Source: Gonatopus flavifemur (taxonomy: Eukaryota > Arthropoda > Insecta > Hymenoptera > Dryinidae). Taken from it: 64,000 nt of DNA. The stretch spans positions 61,622,001-61,686,000 of the forward strand of contig JAFFJZ010000002.1 of NCBI GenBank assembly GCA_018340375.1, in the 5' to 3' direction. The notes under the pieces were generated by a model. The model was not told where the DNA came from, did not search any database, and saw only the letters and a program-made list of their open reading frames with translations. Positions 11,251 to 22,730 of this stretch are shown here, one piece after another; the first letter of the stretch is position 1; every line of letters begins with the position of its first letter. Both the position numbers and the translations under genes were made by a program.

Positions 11251-11634
11251 GCACACGGGAAAAAATGATTCGCTGTGGTAGCTAGGAATTAGCTGTGGCA
11301 GCTATTTCGTAAACTTGTGCATTAATTTTAATGTTTTCGCTGGAAGTTTTTTTCATGTACGTGCATGAGTTCAGTTTCGTACACATCTCACATTAAATTT
11401 GATGTAAACTATAGAATAATCTATAGTTTTTGTACATTAAATGTAATATAGAATGTGTATGAACCTAAATTCATGTACGTGATTGAAAAAAAATTCCAGA
11501 TATTTCTGACACTGTATTTGAATAGCAAAAGAAATCACTGCAGAGCTAGATTTTAGCTCCTACAGCAGTAATATTTGTCGCCATAGGTAATTTTCAGGTA
11601 TCCAACTATCCACCACATCACTTTTTGCTGTGTA
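11251..11634. mobile_element. Second hairpin-array MITE, interrupted
   Basis: Hairpin units (TTCGCTGTGGTAGCTAG, TTAGCTGTGGCAGCTA) follow CACACGGGAAAAAATGATT. Further units lie at 11535-11590 before an inverted CTTTTTGCTGTGTACGTGC end. A separate foldback at 11340-11499 occupies the middle. Confidence 0.55.
11340..11499. mobile_element. Nested foldback
   Basis: CTGGAAGTTTTTTTCATGTA at the left pairs with the inverted right end ...AAAATTCCAG. The centre is AACTATAG-AATAAT-CTATAGTT. ACATTAAATTTGATGTA-like steps pair between the arms. Confidence 0.65.
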
Positions 11635-12308
11635 CGTGCATTCACAGACACACGTATTGACGAACAAACACACTTGTGTTCAGTTTAAATATCTAATCAT
11701 CCGATCGTGGCACGATATTTAGTGTGCATGCGTGTAAACATATACCGGTTACTATGGTTATAGGTGTTGTGCATACATGTTACACTAAGCTCATTTTCAC
11801 CTTAGAGAATTGTACAACGAGATCGTGGTAAGATTATCCAATCATATTCCACTGATCAGAATAAATTTAACATCCATTTTGTACATTAGTTGCATCTTAT
11901 GAAACACGGCACAAGGGAAACCATAAAGAAAAAAGATCTTAACATTAAGATATGAATACTGAATACATATGAATTTGTATGAAGATAAACTTGTTGAAAC
12001 ATTCATATACTTCTGAGAATACTCATTACATAGGAATTTTAAACAAGATTGCAATTCGAAAAGATCCTCCGTATGAGGAATATTGAGAAAGAAAGATGAC
12101 GTACTTTCCGTTATATTAAATCAGATGAATATTGTTTAAAAAAAAGAGTTGGGTAGAGAGATAATACCATCCTGCAAAAATAATATTAGAATAATCCTTA
12201 CAAAAAATAATTACTGACGTTTCAATGCATTGAGAAAACTGTCTAGTTGTGATAACCAAAAACGACATCGCTTAGAAAATTCAAGTTGCCTGAACTAAAA
12301 TATCGTTT

Positions 12309-12626
12309 ATTACTGGTTGGATGAATACTTGGCGCAGGAGACAGAAATGGTAAGATAGGATGAGAGAAGAGATCCTTTTTACAGCCAAGTAGAGTGTCGA
12401 TTGTAAAAATAGATTGTCCAGACCCATCGACTTGGATGTGGGTAGGTTACATTACTGGTTGGATAAATACTTGGCGCAGGAGACAGAAATAGTAAGATAG
12501 GATCAGAGAAGAGATCAAAACGGAAAGCATCTATCCGAAACGTCGATCGACAATTGAAACAGTCAACTAAGATATCGTTCGACACTCTACTTGGCTGTAA
12601 AGAGGATCTCTTCTCTCATCCTATCT
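12309..12626. repeat. Compound repeat: direct and inverted units
   Basis: A unit of about 65 bases (TACTGGTTGGATGAATACTT onward) at about 12311 is repeated directly at about 12452. The segment 12353-12400 is inverted at 12579-12626 (TCGACACTCTACTTGGCTGT). This is likely a foldback element with an internal duplication. Confidence 0.7.
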
Positions 12627-12878
12627 GAAATATACACATATTTAAGAAAATACATGTTAATCGCCGAAAATTGTGAAAAATGAGGATTTTCACATCCGAT
12701 ACGCTAACCTAAATCTTGACCGATTTGAAGTTTTCTTTTTCAGCTCGATTTGTATTCTTTCAAGGCAACTTTTGCGCACTATTAGATTCCGAAATTCGAA
12801 AACTCTGGTTTTTCGGCCCACCCCACTCCCCAAGTAAAAATTTTCATTTCGTGTTCGCGAAAAAGGACTGGTGCAGGC

Positions 12879-12960
12879 GTGTTGCATTTTTCTGCGGTAC
12901 TGTTGCAGACGTGATGTGCCCGCACTGGATCTGCAACAGTACCGCACAAAGATGCAACAC
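12879..12960. repeat. Long-stem hairpin in a GC-richer patch
   Basis: GTGTTGCATTTTTCTGCGGT continues for 34 bases and pairs with the inverted copy ending at 12960, with two or three mismatches and an 18-base loop. The surrounding 12800-13020 is richer in GC than the window. Confidence 0.75.
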
Positions 12961-13398
12961 GGGTCTCGCAGTTCGACGCAGCGCCGCACTATTCGATTTA
13001 ATGGCCCGCATCGTATGGCTCTAAGAGTTCGATGTTATTTTGAACTTTTACCATTCAATTTTTTAACCGAGTCAAGTCAAAAAGTTGCACTGTTACTGTT
13101 AAAATTACATTTGAACTCTTTCAGTACAAACAGTTGTATTGATTCAGTCCTAAAATTTTTTCCGTGTAAGATCTGGTGAGATATTTCGATACTTGGCATA
13201 CTAAAAAGGCGGCAATTCAAAAAATGAAATCGAGTACACATAATTAATAATTGTATTGAGTTTATGACGTTTGCACTTATAATCACTAAATATATTCCCC
13301 AGTAAAAGTAATTATAGCGGTTGTCTAGCACCTTTCAAGGCACTGGCAGTGGAGCTAATCGCTAGAAAGAGCCTTGACATTAACTATGAGGTGGCTAT

Positions 13399-13589
13399 CC
13401 ACATAACAATTCATGTCTTGTGATGTCTTTGAGATAAGTTTAAGATGGCTTGCGCAACACATTTAGATGTGTTTTAGATGTCTAAAACTCTTCTTTGGTC
13501 TAAAAGATATCTAAAAGACGTCTGAATGTGTTGCGCAAGACATCTTAAACTTATTGAAAAGACATCGCAAGACATGAATTGTTATGTGG
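13399..13589. mobile_element. Foldback MITE
   Basis: CCACATAACAATTCATGTCT and its complement at the right bound a palindrome. The inner GCGCAACACATT/AATGTGTTGCGC arms also pair. Non-coding. Confidence 0.8.
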
Positions 13590-13627
13590 AGAGAATCATT
13601 TCTGCTAAGGCTGAAATATTACTTCTA

Positions 13628-13826
13628 CATTGAGAAAACAGATACCTTGAAAAATACCATAATTTATGGATTTTTGGCGTTGGTCTGACTCCAGTCAAAA
13701 TATTTACGTGAACGAACCTCTAAATGTCCCATAATTTCTTGGACCTTAATAGAGAAGTATGGTACCTTCCTCATGAAAGTTCCAGCCATTATGGTACTTT
13801 TAGAGATACCTTTTCTCCTTGGATGT
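13628..13826. mobile_element. Repeat family 'GGTATCTT', deleted copy
   Basis: About 190 bases match 46940-47130 closely, including GGATTTTTGGCGTTGGTCTG and CCAGCCATTATGGTACTTTT. The right arm present in the other copy is missing. It begins after TA (13626-13627). Confidence 0.75.
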
Positions 13827-13873
13827 AAAATTTGGAGTGGAATAACCTGAAAAAATAACCTGCTTTTACAATT

Positions 13874-15053
13874 CCCAGACAGCAAGACAGTTCCGAAAGA
13901 ATGCCATATGAGTTCTTAACATGAACTTCTCAAGAACTCTGAGCATTGAATTCTTTCAGAATCCATTTAGAACGTATGGGGTTCTCAGAGAATTCTTCTG
14001 AATGATTTGGGGAGTTTGTAAAATGTTCGAAAACAACTCTCAAAATGCGATTTAAGAACTCTCAAATGTTCAATGATATTGACTCGTGCGGTGTTCTCTA
14101 TTCAATCCGAGAGAATTATTTGCGGATTCCTTGAAAATATAGATTGCGCTAATAAGATCATATGTTTTCCAGTTCGTACATGCTGAACCAACTTATTGGC
14201 GGAAGTTTTAAATATCTTTTTGGAATTTCTTTTTTTCACCCTAAGATTCAAGTAATTTATGTTCTCTCATCACGCTAATATTCATGATTTTATGAAGAAT
14301 TGTAATAAATAATCGTTATCAATACGAAAAATTGAATAAATAGTACAAAACCTCAAATAAAACGGTCCGGGGGGTGATTTCATCGGTATACTGAGAGATA
14401 CTGAAATGTTCTCTGTAGAGATTGGTGTTATTGAAAATATTAATATTTCCAAAATAACTAACATCTCAAATTGACTATATATTTATAGGGATTGCATTTA
14501 CACTTCTTTGAAGAATAATTTTGAAACGAAGATTTGTCCAAATTCAAAACTAAATTCTTATACATCAGAATGTACGTTGAATTCTCTCAAATTCCAATGT
14601 CAAATATAAATTCTTCTTATGTGCAGGCAGGAAAAAAATACTTAATAACGAACGAATAAGAAATCATTTAAATACTTGGATAAAACTGTTTATTGATTTC
14701 GATGTACCCAATGTAAACTAATTTTATATTATCCAATTTATGAAACTCTCCAATTAACAGATACATTTGAAATTTGAAATAACTCCTTTTATTAAAGAAA
14801 CGAGTTTCTTGAAAAGTCTTAATTTGCTCTCTATTTATACTTTCAATGTTCTCAAAGAATTCTCCAGTGAGTTCATAATTAATTCTAATGTGATGGAAAA
14901 AGAACACCAATAATGCTCCATTGGTTGGACATTCCAGAGTTCTGAATATATTCTACCAGAATTTTTGCGATTACTTTTGGTGCTCCTGAAGGATTCTTTT
15001 GAACATCCGAGAATTCTTTGCGGATTCTTTTAGAACTGTCAATGTTGTCTGGG
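13874..15053. mobile_element. Large foldback, CCCAGACAGC family
   Basis: The ends CCCAGACAGCAAGACAGTTC and GAACTGTCAATGTTGTCTGG are inverted. The arms contain repeated AGAATTCTTT and GAACTCT motifs. The length is about 1180 bases. The interior has no recognisable protein. Its ends resemble those at 22336-24275 and 47488-47823. Confidence 0.7.
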
Positions 15054-15380
15054 TTAGGATTTATTTCTCGATTCCCGCCAATTGAAAAATTTTAGTTCGT
15101 GAAAGAGGAGGGGCTGCAACGCAACAACAGTTTTGAAACCAGTCTGAATTTGTTAACTAGCAGTCCATACTTATATAGCCAAAGAAACTAATATTTAGTT
15201 GAGGCAACTAAAATTTCAGTTGAGGTTGTATCTCACTAAAATTTTTAGTCACGACAAGTGAACAGTTTTTTCAGTGTGAGCCACTGATGGGTCTACAAAG
15301 AATCATTACATACACCCAGAGAAAATCTGGGTCTCATAACCAGGCAACGTAGTTGATTCCGGTATTGACGATTTTATGTA

Positions 15381-15666
15381 CACTGAGAACCCAATTTCTT
15401 AGATTGGCAAAAAATTTCTTTGCCCTCATTCTGGTAAATCTTGTTTTCAATGGGAAAAATAATTCATTTCAATGAAAAAATTTTCGATTGAATTGAAGTG
15501 ATTTTTTTCAAATTTAAGGAGTATATTTTTGTTCTAATTTGAAAATTCTTTGTTTCAGTTTGATGAAAACTTTTTCCTTCCAACTGAATTTTCTTTGATT
15601 GAAAAAAATATTTATCAGAATGAGGATAAAGAAAAATGTCTTCCAATCTAAATTGGGCTCTCAGTG
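15381..15666. mobile_element. MITE with CACTGAGA end
   Basis: CACTGAGAACCCAATTTCTT pairs with the inverted right end GGGCTCTCAGTG, flanked by TA (15379-15380, 15667-15668). It lies just before the acceptor of the 15903 exon. Confidence 0.85.
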
Positions 15667-15902
15667 TAGTTGCCATAACCATTTTTATGTGATTCGTGTT
15701 GTTTTCCTGGTTATCATAACCGGATTTCAGTTGCTGTGACCATGTTGCTTTTCTCCCAGTATGTCCTTCAAAACGCTCGCAGTCGTGTTTGCAGGGATAT
15801 TGTAGGAATTTGATGAAAACATGCTCTTTCTGCTCAATGTATTCCTTAGACATGCTGAACCATTTGGAATTTTCTCTCATAAAAATGGATTTTTTGTTAC
15901 AG

Positions 15903-16115
15903 GTGTATTATAAAATATTCCGCGCGGCACGTAAAATCGTTCGCGAGGAGAGGAGAGCGCAGAGTCATTTGGATGCTCATTGTTATCTCGACATTGAACC
16001 ACAAAAACAACATCAGTCCCCAATAGTGAATCGTCAATTAAATTCCGACGTTATACAGAACACCCAAGGAAGCCCGATAGTGAAACAACACAGGAGTTCG
16101 AGCGCATCTACTACA
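15903..16115 (+). CDS. Next exon of the same amine GPCR (end of TM5, start of intracellular loop 3)
   Basis: The exon encodes 71 residues starting VYYKIFRAARKIVREERRAQ, the cytoplasmic end of TM5 and the basic start of loop 3, where the G protein is contacted. The rest is hydrophilic, with Gln, Asn and Ser runs (KQHQS, SSSAS), as expected of the long third loop in alpha2-like amine receptors. It begins after TTTTTTGTTACAG at 15902 and stops before the donor GTGAGT at 16116. It is exactly 71 codons and joins the 7258-7501 exon in phase 0, giving MIQ-VYYKIF across the junction. There is no stop in the frame. No downstream TM6-TM7 exon was found, so the gene probably continues beyond base 64000. 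It is the same transcript as the exon 8.4 kb upstream. Confidence 0.9.
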
Positions 16116-16129
16116 GTGAGTAACTTACG

Positions 16130-18900
16130 TATATGTTTATATGCTCTGTGCTCTTGAATACATATCCCTATATACGTTATCACCATCGTACATTTTATGA
16201 CTATATATATCGGTACGAGATTGCTGGTACACATTTGTGTGACAGACTTGGGTAACCATATCAATTCCTTGTCTCTCTCCATACAACTTCATGTGATATG
16301 CATTCGCACTTTGTAACTCAAACTGACCGAATGAAGTAGATAAAATGTGATCGATGAATATTCATCTTCAAATCAGAGGGAACTCATTATTTCATTGAAA
16401 TAACAAACGAAAACAGCGCTTTGCAATTCTCATACAATCTTTTACACGTGAGAACGGTTGGTCTGATCATAAAACACTGGTTCTACTTATTCGCCAATTC
16501 ACCGAACAAGATTACTTTTCCCCCGTTGCGCAAAAATAAATTTCAATATTGAAAAAAAAAGCTATTGAAATCACGTAATGTGAGAAATACGTGAGAGCGT
16601 TGACGATATTCTTTCATGTTTGTGATATTCATATTCAAAAGAAACTCTTGCCTGCTTACATTGGAGTAATTCTTGATAGCAAATCAATATTTAATTTTCG
16701 AAACCCTTTAGAAGGTACATAGAATCATGTCTATCTCCGGAATAAATGGAGAGATCAGTCGAAGAGACGGATTTTGTAATTTATATTGCATACAACGTGC
16801 ATCAGAGGATAATTTCGAGGAGCGTAGTTGTCGATATTGAAACTAAAAAGGAATATTATTCGTAACGAGTATGTCATTTCATCTTCTTGGTTTCGATTCA
16901 CTTCCTTGGCATCTTGTCGTATTCAAAATCAACTCTGGATAAAAATTGCTCGGAGTCTCATCATCCGCGTACACCGGAGAGCTTGTATACTTTTGAACTT
17001 TCCGCATTTCGTGGTGCAAGCAGTTGTTGAATTCCTCATCAAACTTGTACACGAAATAATCTCAAGAGGTTCGTAAAGTATAGTTTGTGGTCACGAAACT
17101 TGTTGAAATTCGCAGAAAATTGAATCGTTGAATGGAAAATGTCCGTGCATTAGATTCTCTGGTGGATGATAATGAACCGGTGTCGTATTATGACGTTCGT
17201 GACTTGTCCTATGAAATCATGTACCTTCTGTAAATTGAATAGTTGTTACCTGGGTGTGTGAAATAATTGAACGATCTTCGACGATTCCTTAACCGAATAA
17301 GATCGGAAATTCTTGTCAGACTTTTCTTTAGAAGACTTTTTATTGACGATGAAATCATTGATCCACGACGAATTCACGTTTTCTATACCTGAAATGTGTA
17401 TGTCGGATGCATTTCATGTATTCATTAAAAACAAACATTTCACAGGTATCGTAGCTGGTTGGATCAGTTCAGAGAACTGCAGTAATCAAATATTTTTCAC
17501 ATTTCCCATGTCACAGGTGAAGGTATATCGTATGAATTTCCGAATAGATTTCTCTTTTCTCTGATACGTGAAACATCCAACCTCGTGAAAAATTCAACAA
17601 CAAAAAAATCGTTGATTCTTGCGCTAGGGATGCCCTTGCATCCTTTTCTGTTATGCATTCTTCATTCTTTCGTACATGCGAGTTGGATATTCTGACATTG
17701 ATTTCGAGTACTGAGGTTCTCGAAAGAGCAACACCAACCCTAGTGTTTCATGTTGGAATACATTTTTGTTAATAGTTCCTACGCGATGATATATCGAAAA
17801 TAAATTGTTCAGTTCGATTGGGAATTGACACACTGACGCGTCCCGACGTTTATCCTGTGTTTTGTTTTTCAAACTTTGCGCCGGGCCACTTTGCCACCTT
17901 TGCTCCGATCATATCGTTATTCTCTTTGTCCTCATCTGTTATTCCTCCTTCTTCCCATGTTTTGTAACTCTAGAAACTGCTACATGTTGACTTAATCTCT
18001 TGAAAATTCCTTTTAACGATGATACTTTGTTCGAAACTTTCCCCGGTACTCCTGTACTTATCTTTTATTTAATTTAGTATAGTATCTCTTGATGTTCAAA
18101 TTATTCCTCGCGTTTGAAACTTGTGAAGAGTCATCGTCTTCTTTTGTTATCATAACTCTCGAACTTTTTATTCTGTGAATTCATTGTTTTATACTTGTGA
18201 TGTGATAAAAAATATCTTTCTTATTCATACTTCTGTTTCACAAGTTTTAGATTGAGTCGTACTTGAGAATTTTCTTCCACAAAATGTACGTCCAGCTGAA
18301 GAAAAAATTACAATCTCCTGAATGAGATTGAATGGATATCGTTTATGTTTACGGAAATGGAATTTGGGAGGATTTTTCATATCTCGGAAGAAAGAATGTA
18401 TTAGAGGATGAACAGAAGCGTAATTCATTATCATTTCAATCGACGTCTCGATCCATTATTTTGTTTGATAAATCGATTATTTGGAAATCAGTAATTATGA
18501 GGTTCATGACAAATAAGCTACCAACACTATAGATCAATTATCCAAGCATGATGAAAGCATCGGTGTATTAATCTGATTCTGATTATCAATATTTGACGCG
18601 ATTAGCGTGACACGAATTAACCCATACACACGACTGCATTCATCCCGTTAACCATAATCTCATATCATCTCGGCAATTGTCTTCTATTCATACATTCTAG
18701 AAGATAATTAAAATTCAAACGTGTTTCTTTGCACTCGATACAGCCCATAGTATAGTTGAAATGTTAATTATAGACCTGTTTTGAGAAAATATATCGCTTA
18801 TGTAAACAAAATTTTGAATTGGTAAACTCGTTGATGATTTTATCAACCGAACGATGTTGCAACCCTCGGAAGAGGTGATGATGCGAACGGACAGGGTGTG
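16130..18900. other. Intron sequence, no gene or repeat recognised
   Basis: AT-rich sequence with no foldback arms seen and no open frame with protein features. Confidence 0.5.
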
Positions 18901-18907
18901 GAGAGTA

Positions 18908-20203
18908 CAGGTTGGTTGAAAAGTTCCTGCGCTCACCAAGAGATAGCACTGCTAGCTCAAAACTTTTTTTTTCTCAAGTTGGTATATCTGTCCTGAGAAC
19001 ACATGCAAAGTTACAAGTCATTCTGTCAATTCATTCTTTGTTTACAAGCCATTTGAAGTTGACGTGTCATTGATTTTTCTTAATATGGGAAAAATTGAAT
19101 ATCGTGCAGTCATTAGATTCTTTGTTTTGAAGGGTTTAAAAGCAAAGGAAATTTATGAACAATTGTTAGAAGTGTATAAGGAGTCCTCACCTTCAAAACG
19201 CACCGTTGAATTTTGGGCTGGTGAATTTAAACGTGGTCGTACTAGCCTTGAAGACGATCCACGCGAAGGACGACCAAAAACTGCAACCACAGCAGAAATC
19301 ATTGAGCATGTACATAATATGGTTAGTGAAGATCCAAGTTTGACTAAGCGTGAAATTGCTAATGCCATAGGCATCTCAGACGAACGAGTACTCCATATTT
19401 TACATGAAGAATTACGTATGAAAAAACTGTTTGGAAAGTTAGTGCCGCACACGTTAACAATTCAACAAAAACTGGATCGAAAACAAATTTCTCAGCGTAA
19501 TTTGGAGCGTTTTAAGCAGAATAAAACCGACTTCTTGCGTCGTTTTATAACTATGGATGAGACTTGGATCTACCAACATGATCCTAAATTGAAACAAGAA
19601 CGTTTACAGTGGACTGAAGCTGGTTGTTCAGCTCCAAAGCAGGTGAAGTCACAACGATCAGCAAAGAAGGTTATGGCATCAATTTTTTGGGATGCGAAAG
19701 GAATTTTGTTCATTGATTATCTTCAGAAAGGTAAAACAATCAACTCCGAATATTACTGCAGCCTTTTGGATCAGCTGGATGAAAAAATTCGTGAGAAAAG
19801 ACCTGGTTTAAAGAAGAAAAAAATCATTCTTCATCAAGATAATGCACCTGCTCACAAAAGACTTTTGACGATGGCTAAATTCAAAGAACTCAAGTACGAA
19901 TTGCTTGAACATCCACCGTATTCGCCAGATTTGGCTCCTAGCGACTACTATCTCTTCAGAAATCTCAAACAATTCCTTCGTGGAAAGCATTTTTCGTCGA
20001 ATGAAGAGGCCATAGCAGCCGTAGACGGTTATTTTGCAGAGCTTATAATATTAATAAGCATTATAAGGATGGGATAAAATTATTGGAAGAACATTGGAAC
20101 AAGTGTATTGAGCTTCTAGGAGATTATATTGAATAAAAAAATATATTTCGTAACAAAAACAGTATTCTTTCATTTCGAGCGCAGAAACTTTTCAACCAAC
20201 CTG
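18908..20203 (+). mobile_element. Nearly complete mariner transposon
   Basis: The 27-base terminal inverted repeats (CAGGTTGGTTGAAAAGTTCC... at 18908-18934, complement at 20177-20203) differ at one base. A TA duplication is at 18906-18907 and 20204-20205. The 1296-base length is normal for mariner. It carries one transposase gene. Confidence 0.95.
19085..20136 (+). pseudogene. Mariner transposase with a C-terminal frameshift
   Basis: The start at MGKIEYRAVIRFF is preferred over the Met seven codons upstream because it matches the usual family start. An N-terminal helix-turn-helix region is followed by a second (SLTKREIANAIGISDERV). The catalytic triad is intact: MDETWIY, HQDNAPAH and SPDLAPSDYYLF, with 34 residues between the second and third Asp (DD34D). 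VPHTL stands for the usual WVPHEL. After YFAEL the frame slips, near 20045-20060, and the original frame ends at 20078. The expected tail (KLLEEHWNKCIELLGDYIE) continues in another frame to the TAA at 20134-20136. About 35 residues are affected. The enzyme is probably inactive or impaired, but the damage is slight, so this copy is young. Confidence 0.9.
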
Positions 20204-20324
20204 TACACCACGTGAGAGAGAATTTCCCAACCCAAATCGTATATAATTTTCAACTTTTCCTTCGAAAACATGACGCATTCTTATCAATTGCTGTTAGTAA
20301 CGCTCGAAAATAGATGGAATAACA

Positions 20325-20510
20325 AATCTTTTTGCTAGGCACAGCTAACTGAATTGTTAAGAGAGCAATGTGATTAACTAAAAAGCAGCAAATTTTTTTC
20401 TGGATTAACGAAATTCTTAGCATTATATATAAAATAGCAAACAAACTCGTCTGCAGGAATCGGCATTCTTTGCTCCCACAGCCAAAAAATCGTTATCGTA
20501 GGTACCGTGA
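20325..20510. mobile_element. Fragment of the hairpin-array family
   Basis: TATATATAAAATAGCAAACA, then TTTGCTCCCACAGCCAAAAA, follow the same order as 10211-10300. The units are degraded and terminal repeats were not found. Confidence 0.6.
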
Positions 20511-20939
20511 ACCGGGGTAAAGCGCATCAAAATTCAACGTTTTTTGATAAATAAATCACTCTCACTGTGAATGACAAATTTTCGGAAAAAATCATATACG
20601 TTTGTGTGACTTCTACGATCAACATTATCGATACAAAAAAAAATTGTTCTGTCACTCAGAGGTTCAAACATATATCAAAGAGCGATCCATTTTACCCTAT
20701 AGGTCGGGGCAAAGTGGATCATTTGTTTATTATATCTATTTGTCCAAGTACTTTTCCATTTAGGGATTATTGCATCACTAATGATGATTGTTTGTTTCAC
20801 TCATGGTACTAGAATAATCAGTGGTTGATGAAAAATTGCTGTTTTTTTAGTAGCAACATATAAACTTTTCATTCATAATAATTATTTGTTGAGAACAAAA
20901 TGAGAATTCAATAAAACAATCCGAACATAATCAAAACAC

Positions 20940-21871
20940 GGTGACCACCCCGTTTGTCCAATGCCAAAATACCCAATTGCAAAAATGTCCAATGGCAGAA
21001 AAGACCAACGATAAAAATATCCTGTGGCTGTGCATCCAGTAAGTTTTCGCAATGTGTGTGGCGTAAAATCCAGCAGTGTAGTTTCCAGAATCTGTAAGCC
21101 ACTGATGCCACATTCGCGTTCAATATGAGAAAGCTGTGCTCTCTTGCATTTGTACTTCCCAATGATGTTGTTGAGGTGTTCGAGCTGTTGATGAATTCCA
21201 CTTACTTTGTTGAGAACGATGAAATGTTGGGTGCCATGATTGCGTATTTCGAAAAAACGTGGATTAGAAAGCGTAATTGTCGCGGGGGAAGGGGTAGTCC
21301 ATTGTTCTCCATTAATCTGTGGAATGTTTTTAGTCTGGTCGAACTTGAAGTGGCCCGTACTAATAATTATGTTGAGGGCTGGCATCATGCCTTTAGTAGA
21401 CGTGCTCAAGGAAGTCATCTAGGATTTTGGAAATTTATCAATTTGCTGAAGGAGGAGCAAGCGCTTGTGGAGGCGGGAATTGTTCAGGTAGATGCTGCTG
21501 GTGGTAATGTGTCTAAAGGGAAGCGTGTTTATCGGGATGAACGTATATTGCGAATAGTGAAGGGGTATAGGAAGAAGGGGCAATGAATTTTTTGGATAGT
21601 GTTGCTCATAACATGAGTTTTTAGATTTATTCCTACGTTTTTTATAATGAATCTGTGATAATGAATAATAAATTGTGAAACGCGTGAAGGAATGAAGAGT
21701 ATGTAATCTGAAGGTGTCTTCTTTTTGGCATTGGTTATTGTTGGATATTATAGTCCTTGGATGATTCCGTGGTTGGATGTTTTTATCGTTGGATATTTTT
21801 GCTGTTGGATATTTTGGCTTGGACATTTTTGCAATTGGATATTTTTGCGTTGGATGTCTTTGGGTAGTACC
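20940..21871 (+). mobile_element. Small MULE-like transposon with tandem-repeat inverted ends
   Basis: The ends GGTGACCACCC and GGGTAGTACC are inverted. CAAAACAC flanks both sides (20932-20939, 21872-21879), an 8-9 base duplication as in Mutator-like elements. Each arm is an array of a ~14-base unit: on the left, GCAAAAATGTCCAAT-type, and on the right its complement TTGGATATTTTTGC. The total is about 932 bases. It carries a C-terminal transposase fragment. Confidence 0.75.
21098..21586 (+). pseudogene. C-terminal fragment of a MULE-type transposase
   Basis: The open frame begins after a stop at 21095. About 160 residues read FNMRKLCSLAFVLPNDVVEV, then YFEKTWIRKRNCRGGRG, PLFSINLWN, ARTNNYVEGWHHAF, and FWKFINLLKEEQ. 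These follow the order of the region after the catalytic core in insect MULE transposase proteins, where 'R-T-N-N-x-x-E-G-W-H' is a strong signature. The DDE core and any zinc finger are absent, so it cannot transpose itself. The frame is otherwise clean to TGA. Nothing upstream in the element could encode the missing half, so it is an internally deleted derivative. The family call rests on recalled motif similarity. Confidence 0.75.
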
Positions 21872-22654
21872 CAAAACACAGAGAAATTCAAATCATACCA
21901 GCAAAATTCAATAATTCAGAGATCAATGTAGTAGATGCAATTACCGCAAAACGACTTATCTTACATTTCTTGCTTAAATCCAGTATAGATAAACCGTGAT
22001 CCGCTTCACCCCGTGAAATTACAAATGTGTCTATTACAACCCCTAAGACAATGCGAGAGTAAGCTATGAAATTGAAATTTCTGTATGATGTCGCTAACCC
22101 TTTTATCACTAAATATGCATATTTACTTTTTCGTCAAATACGCTGGTTTTCTTCTAGTAATTGAAACTTCCTACCAATTCATGAAGATTAGACAAATCAG
22201 ATTGAGAGGAGTCAATTTATACTACTCAACTGAAACATTTTTTTTCCTTCAAGTATCATACATGTCACATATCGTTCATGACATTGATTATTCTATTTAA
22301 TTTTGTTTTGTTTTAATGTATTCTATAAGCGACAGCCCAACTAACATTCAGACATCTTAAAGATATCTTTAAGAAGTCTCAATGCGTTTGTAAGAAGTCT
22401 TAAAAAACGTTCTAAAAGATACCGAAACGAATCCTAAAAGATGTCTTATGAGACACGTATAGAATTCGAAAAGATATCTTGAAGAGTTCCTCAAGATGTC
22501 TTGAAGAGTTCTTAAAGATGTCTTGGAGAATTCATGAAAACGTCTTGGAAGACTCTTGAATTTGTTCACAAAAAAAATTCTTAACCTTTTCTTTTTCCTT
22601 CTCCTCCTGTTTCTTCAACTGCTCTCGCCTTCCGATAAAGTTTACCTGATTTCG

Positions 22655-22730
22655 ACCCTTGTTGTTACGGGAATCGAACCCATTCACTTGACAATATATT
22701 TACGCCTCAGTCACTTGAGCTATGCGTACA
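22655..22730 (-). repeat. tRNA-like unit (left arm)
   Basis: On the minus strand ATAGCTCAAGTGACTGAGGC resembles an A box, and GGGTTCGATTCCC is a perfect B box. A five-base T-arm stem (ATGGG/CCCGT) is intact. No CCA or complete cloverleaf was seen. It is probably a tRNA-derived remnant and not a functional tRNA. Confidence 0.6.

Larger units (their letters stand above)
7502..15902 (+). other. Intron between the two receptor exons
   Basis: The interval runs from the donor GTAAGA at 7502 to the acceptor TTACAG ending at 15902. It is 8.4 kb and phase 0. It is filled largely by foldback repeats, listed separately, and contains no open frame that resembles a known protein. Confidence 0.85.
20513..22013. 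repeat. Repeat with CGGGGTAAAGCGCATC motif, host of the MULE-like insertion
   Basis: The motif CGGGGTAAAGCGCATC occurs at 20513-20528, as CGGGGCAAAGTGGATC at 20705-20720, and inverted at 21998-22013. The MULE-like element lies between the second and third. The extent is uncertain. Confidence 0.4.

Noticed and set aside
15464..15880. 138-residue minus-strand frame
   Set aside because: It runs through the palindromic MITE at 15381-15666 and into the intron, and resembles no protein.
20882..21418. 178-residue minus-strand frame over the MULE-like element
   Set aside because: It is antisense to the recognisable transposase fragment and its repeats come from the tandem arms.
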